Source of the DNA: Microbacterium schleiferi
GTDB taxonomy: Bacteria > Actinomycetota > Actinomycetes > Actinomycetales > Microbacteriaceae
Direction of reading: 5' to 3'
DNA: 64,000 nucleotides
Assembly: GCF_015565955.1 (NCBI RefSeq)
Contig: NZ_CP064760.1
Location: 2,604,001-2,668,000 of the forward strand
Part shown: piece by piece, positions 17,609 through 28,762 of the stretch
Numbering within the stretch: the first letter of the stretch is position 1
How the letters are laid out: the number at the start of each line of letters is the position of its first letter
Position numbers and translations under genes: made by a program
The notes under the pieces: model-generated
Databases searched by the model: none
Told to the model about the DNA's origin: nothing
Seen by the model: the letters and a program-made list of their open reading frames with translations, nothing else

Positions 17609-18621
17609 TGGTCGAAGCTGAGCTCGACCGGGGTCTCGCGCTCGAACAGGGAAACGAGAACCGTGAGCTTGCCGCTCTCGGGCTTGATCTCGCTGATCGA
17701 GCCGGGCAGGCCCGCGAACGAGCCTTCCTTGATCGTGATGGTCTCACCGATCTCGAAGTCGACTTCGGTGACGATGCTGCGTGCAACGGGCTGACCCTTG
17801 GCTCCGCTGGCGCCGCCCTTGACCGGAGCCGCCTCCTTGACCTCGACGAGGGACTTCAGCATCGTGAAGGCCTCTTCGAAGCGCAGCGGCGTCGGGTTGT
17901 GGGCGTTGCCGACGAATCCGGTGACACCCGGGGTGTGACGAACGACCGACCAGGTGTCTTCGTTCAGCTCCATGCGCACGAGCACGTAGCCCGGGATGCG
18001 CACGCGGGTGACCATCTTGCGCTGGCCGTTCTTGATCTCGACGACATCTTCCATCGGAACTTCGATCTGGTAGATGTCCTCTTCGACCTCGAGCGTCGAC
18101 TTGCGCTGCTCGATGTTGGCCTTGACCTTGCGCTCGAAGCCGGCGTACGAGTGGATGACGTACCACTTGCCCGGCAGAGACCGCAGCTCGGCACGGAAGG
18201 CCTCGTACGGGTCTTCCTCGGTCTCGTCCTCGTCGGTCTCGTCCTTGTCGGCCTCATCGTCACCGAGTTCGGGCCCGTCGTACGGAGCCACCTCGTCGGC
18301 AGCGTGCGCCGCGCGCTCGGCTTCCTCTTCGGCGAGGTCGTCCGTCAGGACCTCGGCAGCGGCCTGTGCCTCTGCCGCCTCGTCGATCTCGAGTGCATCG
18401 TTCACGATCGCATCAGCCTCCGGGTCGCTCACCTCGACGTCGTCGTCGTCCGAGTAGTCCACATCGCCGTCCTGATCCTCGATGTGGATCGCGACATGTT
18501 CGGCCGCATCGCTCTGGTGCTCTTCACGCGCGAGCTCGTTGCCCTCCTGGGCCTCGTCCTCCTCGGAGGACTGCTCGGCCGAGGGCGCCCAGTCGGCATC
18601 GTCGAGAAATCGTTCAGACAC
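17593..18621 (-). CDS. nusG: Transcription termination/antitermination factor NusG
   Basis: 342 aa, about twice the length of E. coli NusG. Residues 1-145 are a strongly acidic, low-complexity extension (runs of Glu and Asp), as is usual in Actinobacteria. The NGN domain starts at WYVIHSYAGFERKVK and contains GYVLVRM and TPGVTGFVGN; the C-terminal KOW domain contains ETITIKEGSFAGLPGSI. Binds RNA polymerase and modulates elongation, pausing and termination. GTG start. 69 bp downstream of secE. Confidence 0.97.
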   Translation of the reverse strand: MSERFLDDADWAPSAEQSSEEDEAQEGNELAREEHQSDAAEHVAIHIEDQDGDVDYSDDDDVEVSDPEADAIVNDALEIDEAAEAQAAAEVLTDDLAEEEAERAAHAADEVAPYDGPELGDDEADKDETDEDETEEDPYEAFRAELRSLPGKWYVIHSYAGFERKVKANIEQRKSTLEVEEDIYQIEVPMEDVVEIKNGQRKMVTRVRIPGYVLVRMELNEDTWSVVRHTPGVTGFVGNAHNPTPLRFEEAFTMLKSLVEVKEAAPVKGGASGAKGQPVARSIVTEVDFEIGETITIKEGSFAGLPGSISEIKPESGKLTVLVSLFERETPVELSFDQVTKQ

Positions 18622-18690
18622 GTATTTCGTTCACTTCCATTTGATCGGGCGCGACATAGCCGAAGGCTCCGCGCCGGGAGGACGAACAGA

Positions 18691-18954
18691 TCAGGCGGGA
18701 ACGCCGAAGACCTGTGTCGTCAGCCACGAGGACACGTAATCCATTCCCCACACGAGAGCCATCATGATGACGACGAACCCGAGCACGACAAGCGTGTACT
18801 TGACGAGCTCCTGACGCGTCGGAGTGACGACCTTGCGGAGTTCGGCAAACACCTGACGGATGAACAGGGCGATCCGCGCGAAGACGTTCAGCTTCTTCTC
18901 GCGAGGAGCGTTGCCGCCGGCAACGATCTCGCCCTTGGCGTCATCCTGGACCAT
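18691..18954 (-). CDS. secE: Preprotein translocase subunit SecE
   Basis: 87 aa from ATG 18954 (preceded by GGTGGGATAC). Cytoplasmic amphipathic region ELRKVVTPTRQELVKYT, then one transmembrane helix LVVLGFVVIMMALVWGM. Clamps SecY in the SecYEG channel. Lies between tRNA-Trp and nusG in the usual order. Confidence 0.95.
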   Translation of the reverse strand: MVQDDAKGEIVAGGNAPREKKLNVFARIALFIRQVFAELRKVVTPTRQELVKYTLVVLGFVVIMMALVWGMDYVSSWLTTQVFGVPA

Positions 18955-18999
18955 GTATCCCACCTGGTTGCTTCTGTTGTGCCAGCTTGCGCTGACGCG

Positions 19000-19072
<73 letters not shown>

Positions 19073-19224
19073 AAAGGCCCGAAGACCTCGAGGTCTCTAC
19101 AGTCTTCTGCCGTGACACCGAAGAAGGGAGGCTACCCGATCGCGGGCACGGCGAAAGAATGCAGATTTCTACTGCAGGTCAAGTGTACGGCATGCCCTCC
19201 GGGCGGGCGAACCGCCCCCGAGCG

Positions 19225-19707
19225 TCACGATGCGTCGCGACACGGCGTGAAGGTTGCGATCACGAGAAGTGGCGAGTCATAGGTGACGGTCGCGACGACG
19301 CCGTTCTCATCGACCCAGGCGCCATCCCGGCCCGCAATCCCGTCGGCGGCGATGGGCGTCCACTCCTCGGGATCGATCACCGCGGTAACGGCATCGACGA
19401 GCGCATCCTCGGCGGCATAGTCTGCCCCCACCGAAACGGAACCGACCGCGACGTACGTTCGCTGTAGCCCGCGTCCCTGGTCGCCGCAGGTCTGCTCGTC
19501 TGGGCCCGTCACCTCGAGCGTGCGCAGCACACCCTCCTCGACCCCGTCGGCGGCTGCGACGAGGGCCCGAAACGCTCTCTCGGCATCCGTCTCGAGCTCA
19601 TCGATGCTGGGACCGGCACAGGCAGCGAGCATCACGGATGCCGACACCAGGCACACGGCGAGCAGTGTCGCTCTCCGCGCCGGTCTCGACCGCCGCTCAC
19701 CGATCAC
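19225..19707 (-). CDS. Putative lipoprotein coupled to an HExxH membrane protein
   Basis: 160 aa. Basic N-terminus, hydrophobic stretch and lipobox LAAC with Cys30 as the lipidation site. The mature part is acidic, has two cysteines that could pair (TCGDQG and TPCRD), and shows no recognised domain. GTG start 19707 overlaps the stop of the upstream gene (GTGA), so the two are translationally coupled and may act together at the cell surface. Confidence 0.75.
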   Translation of the reverse strand: MIGERRSRPARRATLLAVCLVSASVMLAACAGPSIDELETDAERAFRALVAAADGVEEGVLRTLEVTGPDEQTCGDQGRGLQRTYVAVGSVSVGADYAAEDALVDAVTAVIDPEEWTPIAADGIAGRDGAWVDENGVVATVTYDSPLLVIATFTPCRDAS

Positions 19708-20542
19708 GGGCGCACCACGCCGCTCACTTCGAACTCTTCCGGTGTCGGGGCGCTCGTGCGCACGCCGAGCGCGGCGAGCTGGTCGACAAACCACCCCTCG
19801 TACCAGTCCTCGAGGTCGCACGGCGACGAGGAATTCGCGAACGCGGAGCGGTCGATGCCGTGCTGGTAGACGGCTCGGCAACTGGCATCCGTCTCGAGCG
19901 CCCGTTCGTAGTCCTCGTCCGAAACGCCAGCTCGTTCGGCCGCGAGCAGATACGGGAAGTAGTTCTGATACTGGTACCAGTGCATGGCTTCGTGAACGAA
20001 CATCGGCCAGACCAGCCGTTCGATGCCCGGCTCCCACGCAACGAAGAGCCAGTCGGGGTAGGCGGTCTGGTAGCAGCCGCCGACCACGAGCGTCCGGGGC
20101 CATCGTCCTGGCTGGCATAGCCGCAGTTCTCGGCGCCCGCGTCGAAGATCACCTGGACATCGGTCGCTCCGATCGAGTCCAGGAACGCCCGGCCCTGCGG
20201 GTCATCTCCGGGGAAGCTCTGTCCGCCGGGATTGGCGACCGCGGGCTGAGGAGCCGCATCCTCGTCCAGCCAGTGCAGGATCCAGGTCGCGTCGGCTTCC
20301 CAGGCCGCTGCTGCCTCGACGTACTCCCCTCGGGCTCCGCGGATGTCAGCGGCGAAGGCCCGGTTCTCGGCGAGGACGTCGGCGATGACTCCCGCCTGGG
20401 ACGCGGTGATCGCGCTGGGTCGACGGTCAGCGGTGAGCCACTCGACCCCGACGACCGCCGTGATTCCGAGCGCGACCGTGAGCGCTCCGGCCAGCACCGG
20501 AATCCACAGGCGTGCGGGGTTCACCTCACCATGATCGGGCAT
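19704..20542 (-). pseudogene. Membrane protein with HExxH motif, frameshifted in this assembly
   Basis: As read, the frame from ATG 20542 breaks near 20096-20099, and a second frame (to 19704) continues the protein. One extra base in the C4 run (plus strand G4 at 20096-20099) restores a 279-aa product. It then has an N-terminal membrane helix (residues 12-33), an extracytoplasmic domain and HEAMH at 184-188, matching the zinc-metallopeptidase HExxH pattern, followed by aromatic residues WYQYQNYF. No known family is recognised, so peptidase activity is only a possibility. The break resembles the other homopolymer deletions of this window and is probably a sequencing error. Confidence 0.65.
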
Positions 20543-20570
20543 CTGACCGGGCGGATGCCTGAGGCCGGAC

Positions 20571-21011
20571 TCAATAGTCGGCGATGCCGTACCGATCCGG
20601 CTCCGGTCCGCGGCGAAAGCGACGACCCGACATGGACTCGGCGCGCACGCGGACGTACTGGTACTTCAACGTGGGAAGCCACGGGCGCAGCGGAAGCTCG
20701 TCAGCAGCCTCGACCTCTTCTTCGCTCGCGAGCCGATGAGCGCGCCCGCGGACGATCACGCTCCAGGCCATTGTCTCGGTGTAGTGATCGACCTCGAAGA
20801 GCACCTCGTCGTTGACGGTGAGCTCGACAAGCTTGCTTCCCTCGGCGGTGCGGAACACGACGCTCTCGCGATCGATCACGTAGTTGACCGGGAAGATGTC
20901 CAGGACATCTCCGACCCGGGTGACCAGGCGGCCGAGTTCTTCGCCCGCCAGAAGCTGCCAGCACTCGGCATCGCTGAGAGTGGCGACGACATCGTCCATC
21001 ATCTCTTCCAT
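20571..21011 (-). CDS. Pyridoxamine 5'-phosphate oxidase-fold flavin-binding protein
   Basis: 146 aa. The order LGRLVTRVGDVLDIFPVNYV, FRTAEGSKL, EVLFEVDHYTETMAWSVIVRG is that of the split-barrel PPOX/Nim-like family that binds FMN or F420. ATG start with CACAAT six bases upstream, suggesting a leaderless transcript. Could be a general flavin reductase or heme-utilisation-like protein; no closer assignment is possible. It is convergent with nothing and stands between the HExxH gene and gabD on the same strand. Confidence 0.8.
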   Translation of the reverse strand: MEEMMDDVVATLSDAECWQLLAGEELGRLVTRVGDVLDIFPVNYVIDRESVVFRTAEGSKLVELTVNDEVLFEVDHYTETMAWSVIVRGRAHRLASEEEVEAADELPLRPWLPTLKYQYVRVRAESMSGRRFRRGPEPDRYGIADY

Positions 21012-21097
21012 GCCCTCATTGTGGGGGCGCGTCGCGGGCGCCGCTAGGGACCCTTGGCCCTGGCGCCGCCCGCGATACGCCGTCAGAGATCTCAGGC

Positions 21098-22461
21098 TCA
21101 GGCGACGCGGATGAGCTTCTTGTTCACGAACTCGTCTGCAGCCAGCAACCCCATCTCGCGCGAGGTACCGGAGCGCTTGACGCCCCCGAAGGGAAGCTCG
21201 GGGCTGTCGGCGAGGGCGATGTTGACGTACACCATTCCAGCATCGACGGCATCGGCCACCCGCTCGGCCTGTGCCGGGTCGGTCGTGAAGACGTACGACC
21301 CGAGTCCGTAGCTGGTTGCGTTAGCGACCGTGACAGCCTCCGTCTCATCGCCCACCCGGTAGACGACACCCGCAGGACCGAAGAGCTCCTCGCGGTAGAT
21401 GTCGTTGTCGGCTGACACACCGGTGAGCACCGTCGCGGGGTAGAACGCCCCGTCTCGGGCCCCGCCGAGCTCGACAGTGGCGCCCTGCGCGACGGCACGG
21501 TTCACCTGCTCTTCGAGCCGCTCGGCAGCCGCGAGCGACGAGAGCGGTCCGATCACCGTGTCCTCGGCGAACGGATCCCCAGCGGCGCAGCCGCCATGGC
21601 GGCCACGAACTTCTCGAGGAACGCGTCGTAGAGCTCGTCGATGATGATGAAGCGCTTGGGCGCATTACAGGATTGCCCGTTGTTGTCGAGCCGCGCATCG
21701 ACAGCCATCTGCACCGTCGCATCGAGGTCATCGGTGGAGAGCACGATGAAGGGATCCGAGCCACCGAGTTCCAGCGCGACCTTCTTGAGGTTGCGACCAG
21801 CGATCTCGGCCACAGCGGCACCCGCGCGCTCCGAACCGGTGACCGAAACTCCCTGCACCCGCGGGTCGGCGATGACTGTCGCTGCCTGCTCGTTAGTCAG
21901 GCGCACATCGACGTAGGCCCCCTCCGGGAAGCCGGCATCCCGGTAGATCGCGGCAATCGCCGCTGCCGACTCGGGACACTGCGGGGCGTGCTTGAGCAGG
22001 ATCGTGTTGCCGATCACGAGGTTCGGGGCCGCGAACCGGGCCACCTGGTAGTAGGGGAAGTTCCAGGGCATGATGCCCAGCAGCACACCCAGCGGCGAAC
22101 GACGGATGACGGCGGTTCCCTCACCGAGGATGTCGATCGGCGTATCGCCGGTGATCTTCTCGTAGTTGTCGGCGTAATACTCGGTGATGTCGGCCGCGAA
22201 GTCGACTTCACCGATGGCCGCCGACAACGGCTTTCCCATCTCGCGCACGATGATCTCGGCCAGTTCGTCGCGCCGTTCGCGGTGCAGCTCCGCCGCGCGG
22301 CGCACGAGGGCGGCACGCTCGGCGGCTGTCGAGGTGCGGCCCCAGGTGCGGTACGCCTCCTCGGCCGACGTGATCGCCGCGTCGACCTCGGCATCCGTCG
22401 CGGTGGGGTAGGTGGCAAGCGTCTCCCCGGTGGCGGGGTTAACGACGGCGTAGGTACTCAT
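21098..22461 (-). pseudogene. gabD: NAD(P)-dependent succinate-semialdehyde dehydrogenase, frameshifted
   Basis: The N-terminal 300 residues and the C-terminal 150 residues of an aldehyde dehydrogenase lie in two frames. Adding one base to the plus-strand C4 run at 21577-21580 restores a 454-aa protein through LGDPFAEDTVIGPLSS. Catalytic elements are intact: LELGGSDPF (general base Glu) and NNGQSCNAPKRF (nucleophile Cys). ATG 22461 has GAGGAGG. 38 bp downstream of gabT, it would oxidise succinate semialdehyde made by GabT. The lesion is very likely a sequencing error because all motifs on both sides are conserved. Confidence 0.85.
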
Positions 22462-22499
22462 GGGTCCTCCTCGGTCGGCAGCGAACGGTGGTCGGTTGA

Positions 22500-23855
22500 T
22501 CACGACGATGTCAGCACGTGCGCCAACACGTCCAGAGCATCATCGAGCAGGTCATCACCGATGACCAGGGGCGGCAGGAAACGAATGACGTTGCCATAGG
22601 TCCCGCAGGTGAGCATCAGCACGCCCTCGTCGAGGGCTGCGCGAACAACGCGGGAGGTGAGGGCGGCATCCGGGTCACCGGTGGCGGGGTCGATGAACTC
22701 GACAGCCATCATGGCTCCCCTCCCCCGGATGTCGCCCAGGCGCGGGTCGGATGCCTGAATCTCCCGCAGGCGCCCCTCGAGAACCTCACCGATGTGCCGG
22801 GCCCGGGCCGACAGATCCTCGGTCTCGTAGACCTCGATGGCGGCGAGCGCGGCGGCGCACGCGACGGGGTTGCCGCCGTAGGTGCCGCCGAGGCCACCCG
22901 TGTGCGAGGCATCCATGATCTCGGCTCGACCGGTGACGGCAGCAAGCGGCAGTCCGCCGGCGATCCCCTTGGCGGTCGTGATGAGGTCGGGGACGATACC
23001 GAACAGGTCGCTGGCGAACATGGCTCCGGTGCGGGCGAAGCCGGTCTGGATTTCGTCGGCGATCAGGACGACACCGTTGGCGTTCGCCCACTCCTGCAGG
23101 GCGGGAAGGAAGCCGTCGGCGGGGACGATGAACCCGCCCTCACCCTGGATGGGTTCGATGATGATCGCCGCGACATCCGTCACGCCGACGTGCTTCTCGA
23201 TGACACCGATCGCCCTCTTGGCGGCCGCGGCACCGTCGAGCCCGTCGCGATAGGGATAGGACATCGGAGCCCGGTAGATCTCCGGGGCAAACGGCCCAAA
23301 CCCCGCCTTGTAGGGCATGTGCTTGGCGGTGAGGGCCATCGTCAGGTTGGTCCGGCCATGGTAGCCGTGGTCGAAGGCGACGACGGCCTGACGCCCGGTG
23401 TGCTTGCGCGCGATCTTGACCGCGTTCTCGACGGCCTCGGCTCCCGAATTGAACAGCGCAGTCTTCTTGTCGTGCTCGCCCGGAGTGATGCGATTGAGAG
23501 CCTCGGCGACGGCGACGTAGGGCTCATACGGCGCGACCATGAAACACGTGTGCGTGAACTGAGCAACCTGCTCCTGGACGGCAGCCACCACGGCGGGGTG
23601 CGCGTTGCCGACGGAGGTGACGGCGATGCCCGAGCCCAGGTCGACAATCGAGTTGCCGTCGGCGTCCAGCAGGATGCCTCCGCCTGCAGCCACGATCGAC
23701 AGCGGAGCCGTGTGCCCCACGCCTGCCGACACGGCAGCAGCCTTGCGCGCCATCAGCTCCTGCGAGCGCGGTCCCGGAATGGGCGTGACTAGACGCCGCT
23801 CCTGCGGGAGTGTGGGGCCGCCGAGCGGAACCGTGGGGCTATCGAGTTGGCTCAT
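22500..23855 (-). CDS. gabT: 4-aminobutyrate aminotransferase
   Basis: 451 aa class-III PLP aminotransferase. IADEIQTGFARTG is the family motif and ITTAKGIAGGLPLAAVTG carries the PLP lysine; also EAVENAVKIAR and IIEPIQGEGGF. ATG 23855 is leaderless (TATTCT, six bases, ATG); the frame upstream is open but overlaps the divergent oxidase. Converts GABA and 2-oxoglutarate to succinate semialdehyde and glutamate. Operon with gabD. Confidence 0.92.
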   Translation of the reverse strand: MSQLDSPTVPLGGPTLPQERRLVTPIPGPRSQELMARKAAAVSAGVGHTAPLSIVAAGGGILLDADGNSIVDLGSGIAVTSVGNAHPAVVAAVQEQVAQFTHTCFMVAPYEPYVAVAEALNRITPGEHDKKTALFNSGAEAVENAVKIARKHTGRQAVVAFDHGYHGRTNLTMALTAKHMPYKAGFGPFAPEIYRAPMSYPYRDGLDGAAAAKRAIGVIEKHVGVTDVAAIIIEPIQGEGGFIVPADGFLPALQEWANANGVVLIADEIQTGFARTGAMFASDLFGIVPDLITTAKGIAGGLPLAAVTGRAEIMDASHTGGLGGTYGGNPVACAAALAAIEVYETEDLSARARHIGEVLEGRLREIQASDPRLGDIRGRGAMMAVEFIDPATGDPDAALTSRVVRAALDEGVLMLTCGTYGNVIRFLPPLVIGDDLLDDALDVLAHVLTSS

Positions 23856-23966
23856 GTCGTGAGAATAGCTGGACGATCGATCGCGCGCGACCCGCGCGAC
23901 CTGAACGTCGGAATCCGTCGTCGACTGCCACTGACGCGACGGCTCCCGTCGTGGGAGAATCGTCGG

Positions 23967-25337
23967 GTGATCAATGGCGACGTGTCGTGGTGGTGGCGAG
24001 ACCTCGGCGGCACCCCACCCCTGCGCGCGTCGCTTTCCGGCGACCTCGCCGTCGACGTCTGCATCGTCGGCGCCGGCTACACCGGACTGTGGACGGCGTA
24101 CTACCTCAAGCGGGCACAGCCCGACCTGCGGATCTGCATCGTCGAGCAGAGATTCGCCGGCTTCGGGGCATCCGGTCGCAACGGCGGTTGGCTCACGAAC
24201 TCCGTGACGGGCGGACGCGCGCAGTACGTCGCTCGTCACGGTCGAGACGCGGCGATCGCTCAGCAACGAGCACTCAATGACACCGTGGACGAGGTCATCG
24301 AGGTCGCGCGGCGCGAAGGAATTGGCGCCGACATCGTCAAGGGCGGCGAGCTTGAGATCGCCCGCACGCCGGCGCAGCTCGCCAGGCTCCGGACGACCGC
24401 GGCCGAAGAGCTGTCGTGGCCGCACACTGACGTGACAGAACTGGATGCCGCAGCCACGCGCGACCGCGTCGAGGTTGCCGGGGTCCTGGGCGGCCTCTGG
24501 CATCCGCACTGCGCCCGCATCCACCCGGCAAAGCTCGCTGCCGGTCTCGCCGACACGGTCGAGCGGTCCGGCGTCACGATCGTCGAGAACACGACGGCTC
24601 GGTCCATCGAGCCCGGACGCGTGGAGACGGATCGCGGTACCGTGCGCGCGGATGCCGTCATCCGCGCCACCGAGGGTTTCACGGCGAACCTACGCGGCGA
24701 GCACCGCACATGGCTGCCGATGAACTCGTCGATGATCGTCACCGAGCCGCTGCCGAGCGGGGTGTGGGACACGATCGGCTGGGCGGGGAGAGACACCCTC
24801 GGCGACGCGGCGCACGTCTACATGTACGCGCAGCGCACCGCGGACGATCGCATCGCGTTCGGCGGCAGAGGGGTTCCGTATCGCTACGGGTCTCGCGTCG
24901 ACACGGATGGTCGGACGCAGGAGCGCACGATCCGTTCGCTCGCGGGTCTCTTGCACGACTTCTTCCCCGCGACGCGCGGTGTACCTCTCGCCCACGCGTG
25001 GGCGGGCGTCCTCGGTGTGCCGCGCGACTGGTCAGCGACCGTCGGTTTCGACCTCGCAACCGGGCTCGGGTGGGCCGGAGGTTACGTCGGGACGGGAGTA
25101 ACGGCGACGAACCTCGCGGGACGGACCCTGGCTGACCTCGTGCTGCGCCGCGACACCGACCTCGCCCGGCTGCCCTGGGTGGACCATCGCGCCAGGCGCT
25201 GGGAAATCGAGCCCCTGCGCTGGAGCGCCGTGAATGCCATCTACACCGCCTACCGCAGCGCCGACCGGATCGAGGCGCGGGGTGGGGCAAGAACGTCGGC
25301 GCTCGCCCGGGTCGCCGACCTCATCGCCGGTCGCTGA
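23967..25337 (+). CDS. FAD-dependent amine oxidoreductase (gamma-glutamylputrescine oxidase-like)
   Basis: 456 aa from leaderless GTG 23967 (GAGAAT, six bases, GTG). N-terminal dinucleotide-binding VDVCIVGAGYTGLWTAYYL and GFGASGRNGGWLTNS place it in the DAO family close to PuuB/OrdL. C-terminal AGGYVGTGVTATNLAGRTLADL completes the FAD site. It is divergent from gabT-gabD, so a role in putrescine to GABA catabolism is likely. Other amine or amino-acid substrates remain possible. Confidence 0.82.
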   Translation: MINGDVSWWWRDLGGTPPLRASLSGDLAVDVCIVGAGYTGLWTAYYLKRAQPDLRICIVEQRFAGFGASGRNGGWLTNSVTGGRAQYVARHGRDAAIAQQRALNDTVDEVIEVARREGIGADIVKGGELEIARTPAQLARLRTTAAEELSWPHTDVTELDAAATRDRVEVAGVLGGLWHPHCARIHPAKLAAGLADTVERSGVTIVENTTARSIEPGRVETDRGTVRADAVIRATEGFTANLRGEHRTWLPMNSSMIVTEPLPSGVWDTIGWAGRDTLGDAAHVYMYAQRTADDRIAFGGRGVPYRYGSRVDTDGRTQERTIRSLAGLLHDFFPATRGVPLAHAWAGVLGVPRDWSATVGFDLATGLGWAGGYVGTGVTATNLAGRTLADLVLRRDTDLARLPWVDHRARRWEIEPLRWSAVNAIYTAYRSADRIEARGGARTSALARVADLIAGR

Positions 25338-25358
25338 CCTCGACACGTGGCCGCGGGC

Positions 25359-26845
25359 TCAGTCGGGTGCGTGGGCCTCAAGAAACTCGTAGACATCCGT
25401 CGTGTCAACACCCGGGAACGCCCCGGTGGGGAGCGTGGCCAGCAGGGTGCGGGGGTACGCACGTTCGGCCAGGAGTGACCGCGCCAGGATGACTCGAGAT
25501 CTGCCGGCGCGCGGCGGCAGCACACCTCGACCGAGTGGCGCGACACCCCGCGGTTCGTGGTCTCGCGCCCGATGAACCACTTGGTGTCATCGAAGCGCAC
25601 GCCCACGCTGATCGAGTGCAGCCCCTCGGATGACGGTTCGACGCGGGCCGTGCACCAGTAGGTGCCGTTGCCGGTGTCGGTGTACTGGAAGTAGGGGTTG
25701 AACCGGTCGGGGATGTCGAACACGACGCGGCTGGTCCACTTCCGGCAGCACATCTGGCCTTCAATGGAACCGAACCGGTCGGTGGGGAAGTTCACGTCGT
25801 CGTTCTCGTACGCCTTCGTGATCGTGCCGGACTCGTGGACCTTCAGGAAGTGCACGGGTAGGTCCAGGTGCACGGTGGCGAGGTTCGTGAAGCGGTGCGC
25901 CGCCGTCTCGTACGAGACGGAGTACGCGTCGCGGAGGTCCTCGATCGAGAGAGCCCGGCGCGTCTTGGCCTCCCGCAGAAAGGGCACAACGTCATCTTCG
26001 GGCATCAGGAGCGCACCCGTGAGGTAGTTGATCTCCACGCGCTGGCGCAGGAAGTCACCGTAACTGGCGGGCTCGTCGTGGCCGAGAATACGGCTCGCCA
26101 ACGACTGCAGCACGGCGGTGCGGGCATCCCGCTTGCTCGCAATCGTGCTCGAAAGGTAGAGCCGCCCGTTCTTCAGATCGAGCACACTGCGGGTGGTCAG
26201 CGGAACATCCGAGACGTAGTGGATCGTGAAGCCCAGGTGCGCCGCGATATCGGATGCCGTGCGCTGCGTGAGTGGGCCGCCCGTGTGCCCGACGGCGGCC
26301 AGTAGATCACGCGCGTGCGACTCGAGGTCGGCGAAGTAGTTGTTCTGACCGGTCATGAGCCGGCGCAGCGACAGGTTCGCCCGGCGGGCCACCTCGGGCG
26401 TCGCCGCACGCTCGTCCCGGAGGCGCTCGATCTCTGCGTGGAGCGACAGCATCGCGGTCAGCACCTCGTCGGGAACGCCGCGGCCGATCCGGAACGGCGC
26501 GATCCCCAGCGCCTGGAACGTCGAGCCGCGCATAGCTCGTTCGAGCGAGACCTCCATGCTGGATCGCTCGTCGAGCGGCGCGGCCTCCAGCAGCACCTCG
26601 AGAGTTGTCCCCAGAGCCCGCGCGATCGCCTGCAGGAGGGTGAGTTTGGGCTCGCGCCGCCCGTTCTCGATCATCGAGAGCTGGCTCGGGGCCCGGCCCA
26701 CGGCCGCGGCGAGATCATCGAGAGTCATCCCGCGCTGGGTCCGCACCTGCCGGATGCGGCGCCCGATCGTGAGGGTATCGACGGCATCGTCGTCAGGGAC
26801 ACCGCCGAACTCTGTCATCTCTTCGGGCACACGCAGCTCGGTCAT
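25359..26845 (-). pseudogene. ramB: RamB-type regulator of acetate/glyoxylate metabolism, frameshifted near its C-terminus
   Basis: About 450 residues in frame: N-terminal XRE helix-turn-helix (IGRRIRQVRTQRGMTLDDL), a central IrrE-like peptidase-fold domain and the Cys-rich C-terminal domain (GSIEGQMCCRKW, VEVCCRRAP) of short-chain acyl-CoA regulators. The frame is then lost near 25485-25505 and the missing end (RTLLATLPTGAFPGV to the stop at 25359) lies in the next frame. One extra base (for example CTC to CTCC) gives 495 aa. It is divergent from aceB, as expected for the regulator of malate synthase and isocitrate lyase. Confidence 0.82.
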
Positions 26846-27042
26846 GGCCGCGATTCTGTCACATCAGCAGAATATTGATCAATCTTCACAGCCCAAATGG
26901 CCAGCTTCGGTCTCAAACTTCACGCACAGTGGTGTTCAGGACCCGCTACTGACCAGGACGCGGATCACGGAGACCCCGCACCGGAGCACCCGCCGGACGG
27001 AGCATCCTCGACCACTACTCGCTCGCCCAGGAAGGACGCGCC
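26846..27042. promoter_or_regulatory. Divergent ramB-aceB control region
   Basis: 197 bp, visibly less GC-rich than its surroundings. It contains the palindrome ATTGATCAAT (26874-26883), close upstream of ramB. No obvious match to the corynebacterial RamB half site TTTGCAAA was found. CAGAAT stands seven bases before the ramB ATG, suggesting a leaderless start. Confidence 0.4.
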
Positions 27043-28719
<1,677 letters not shown>

Positions 28720-28762
28720 CCGGCTCGACGAGCCGCCCGTCACCCCACGAAAAGGACAGGAC

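Noticed and set aside
20096..20099. Programmed ribosomal frameshift in the HExxH gene
   Set aside because: No slippery heptamer or stimulatory structure seen, and the same type of break occurs in unrelated enzymes of the window; an assembly error is simpler.
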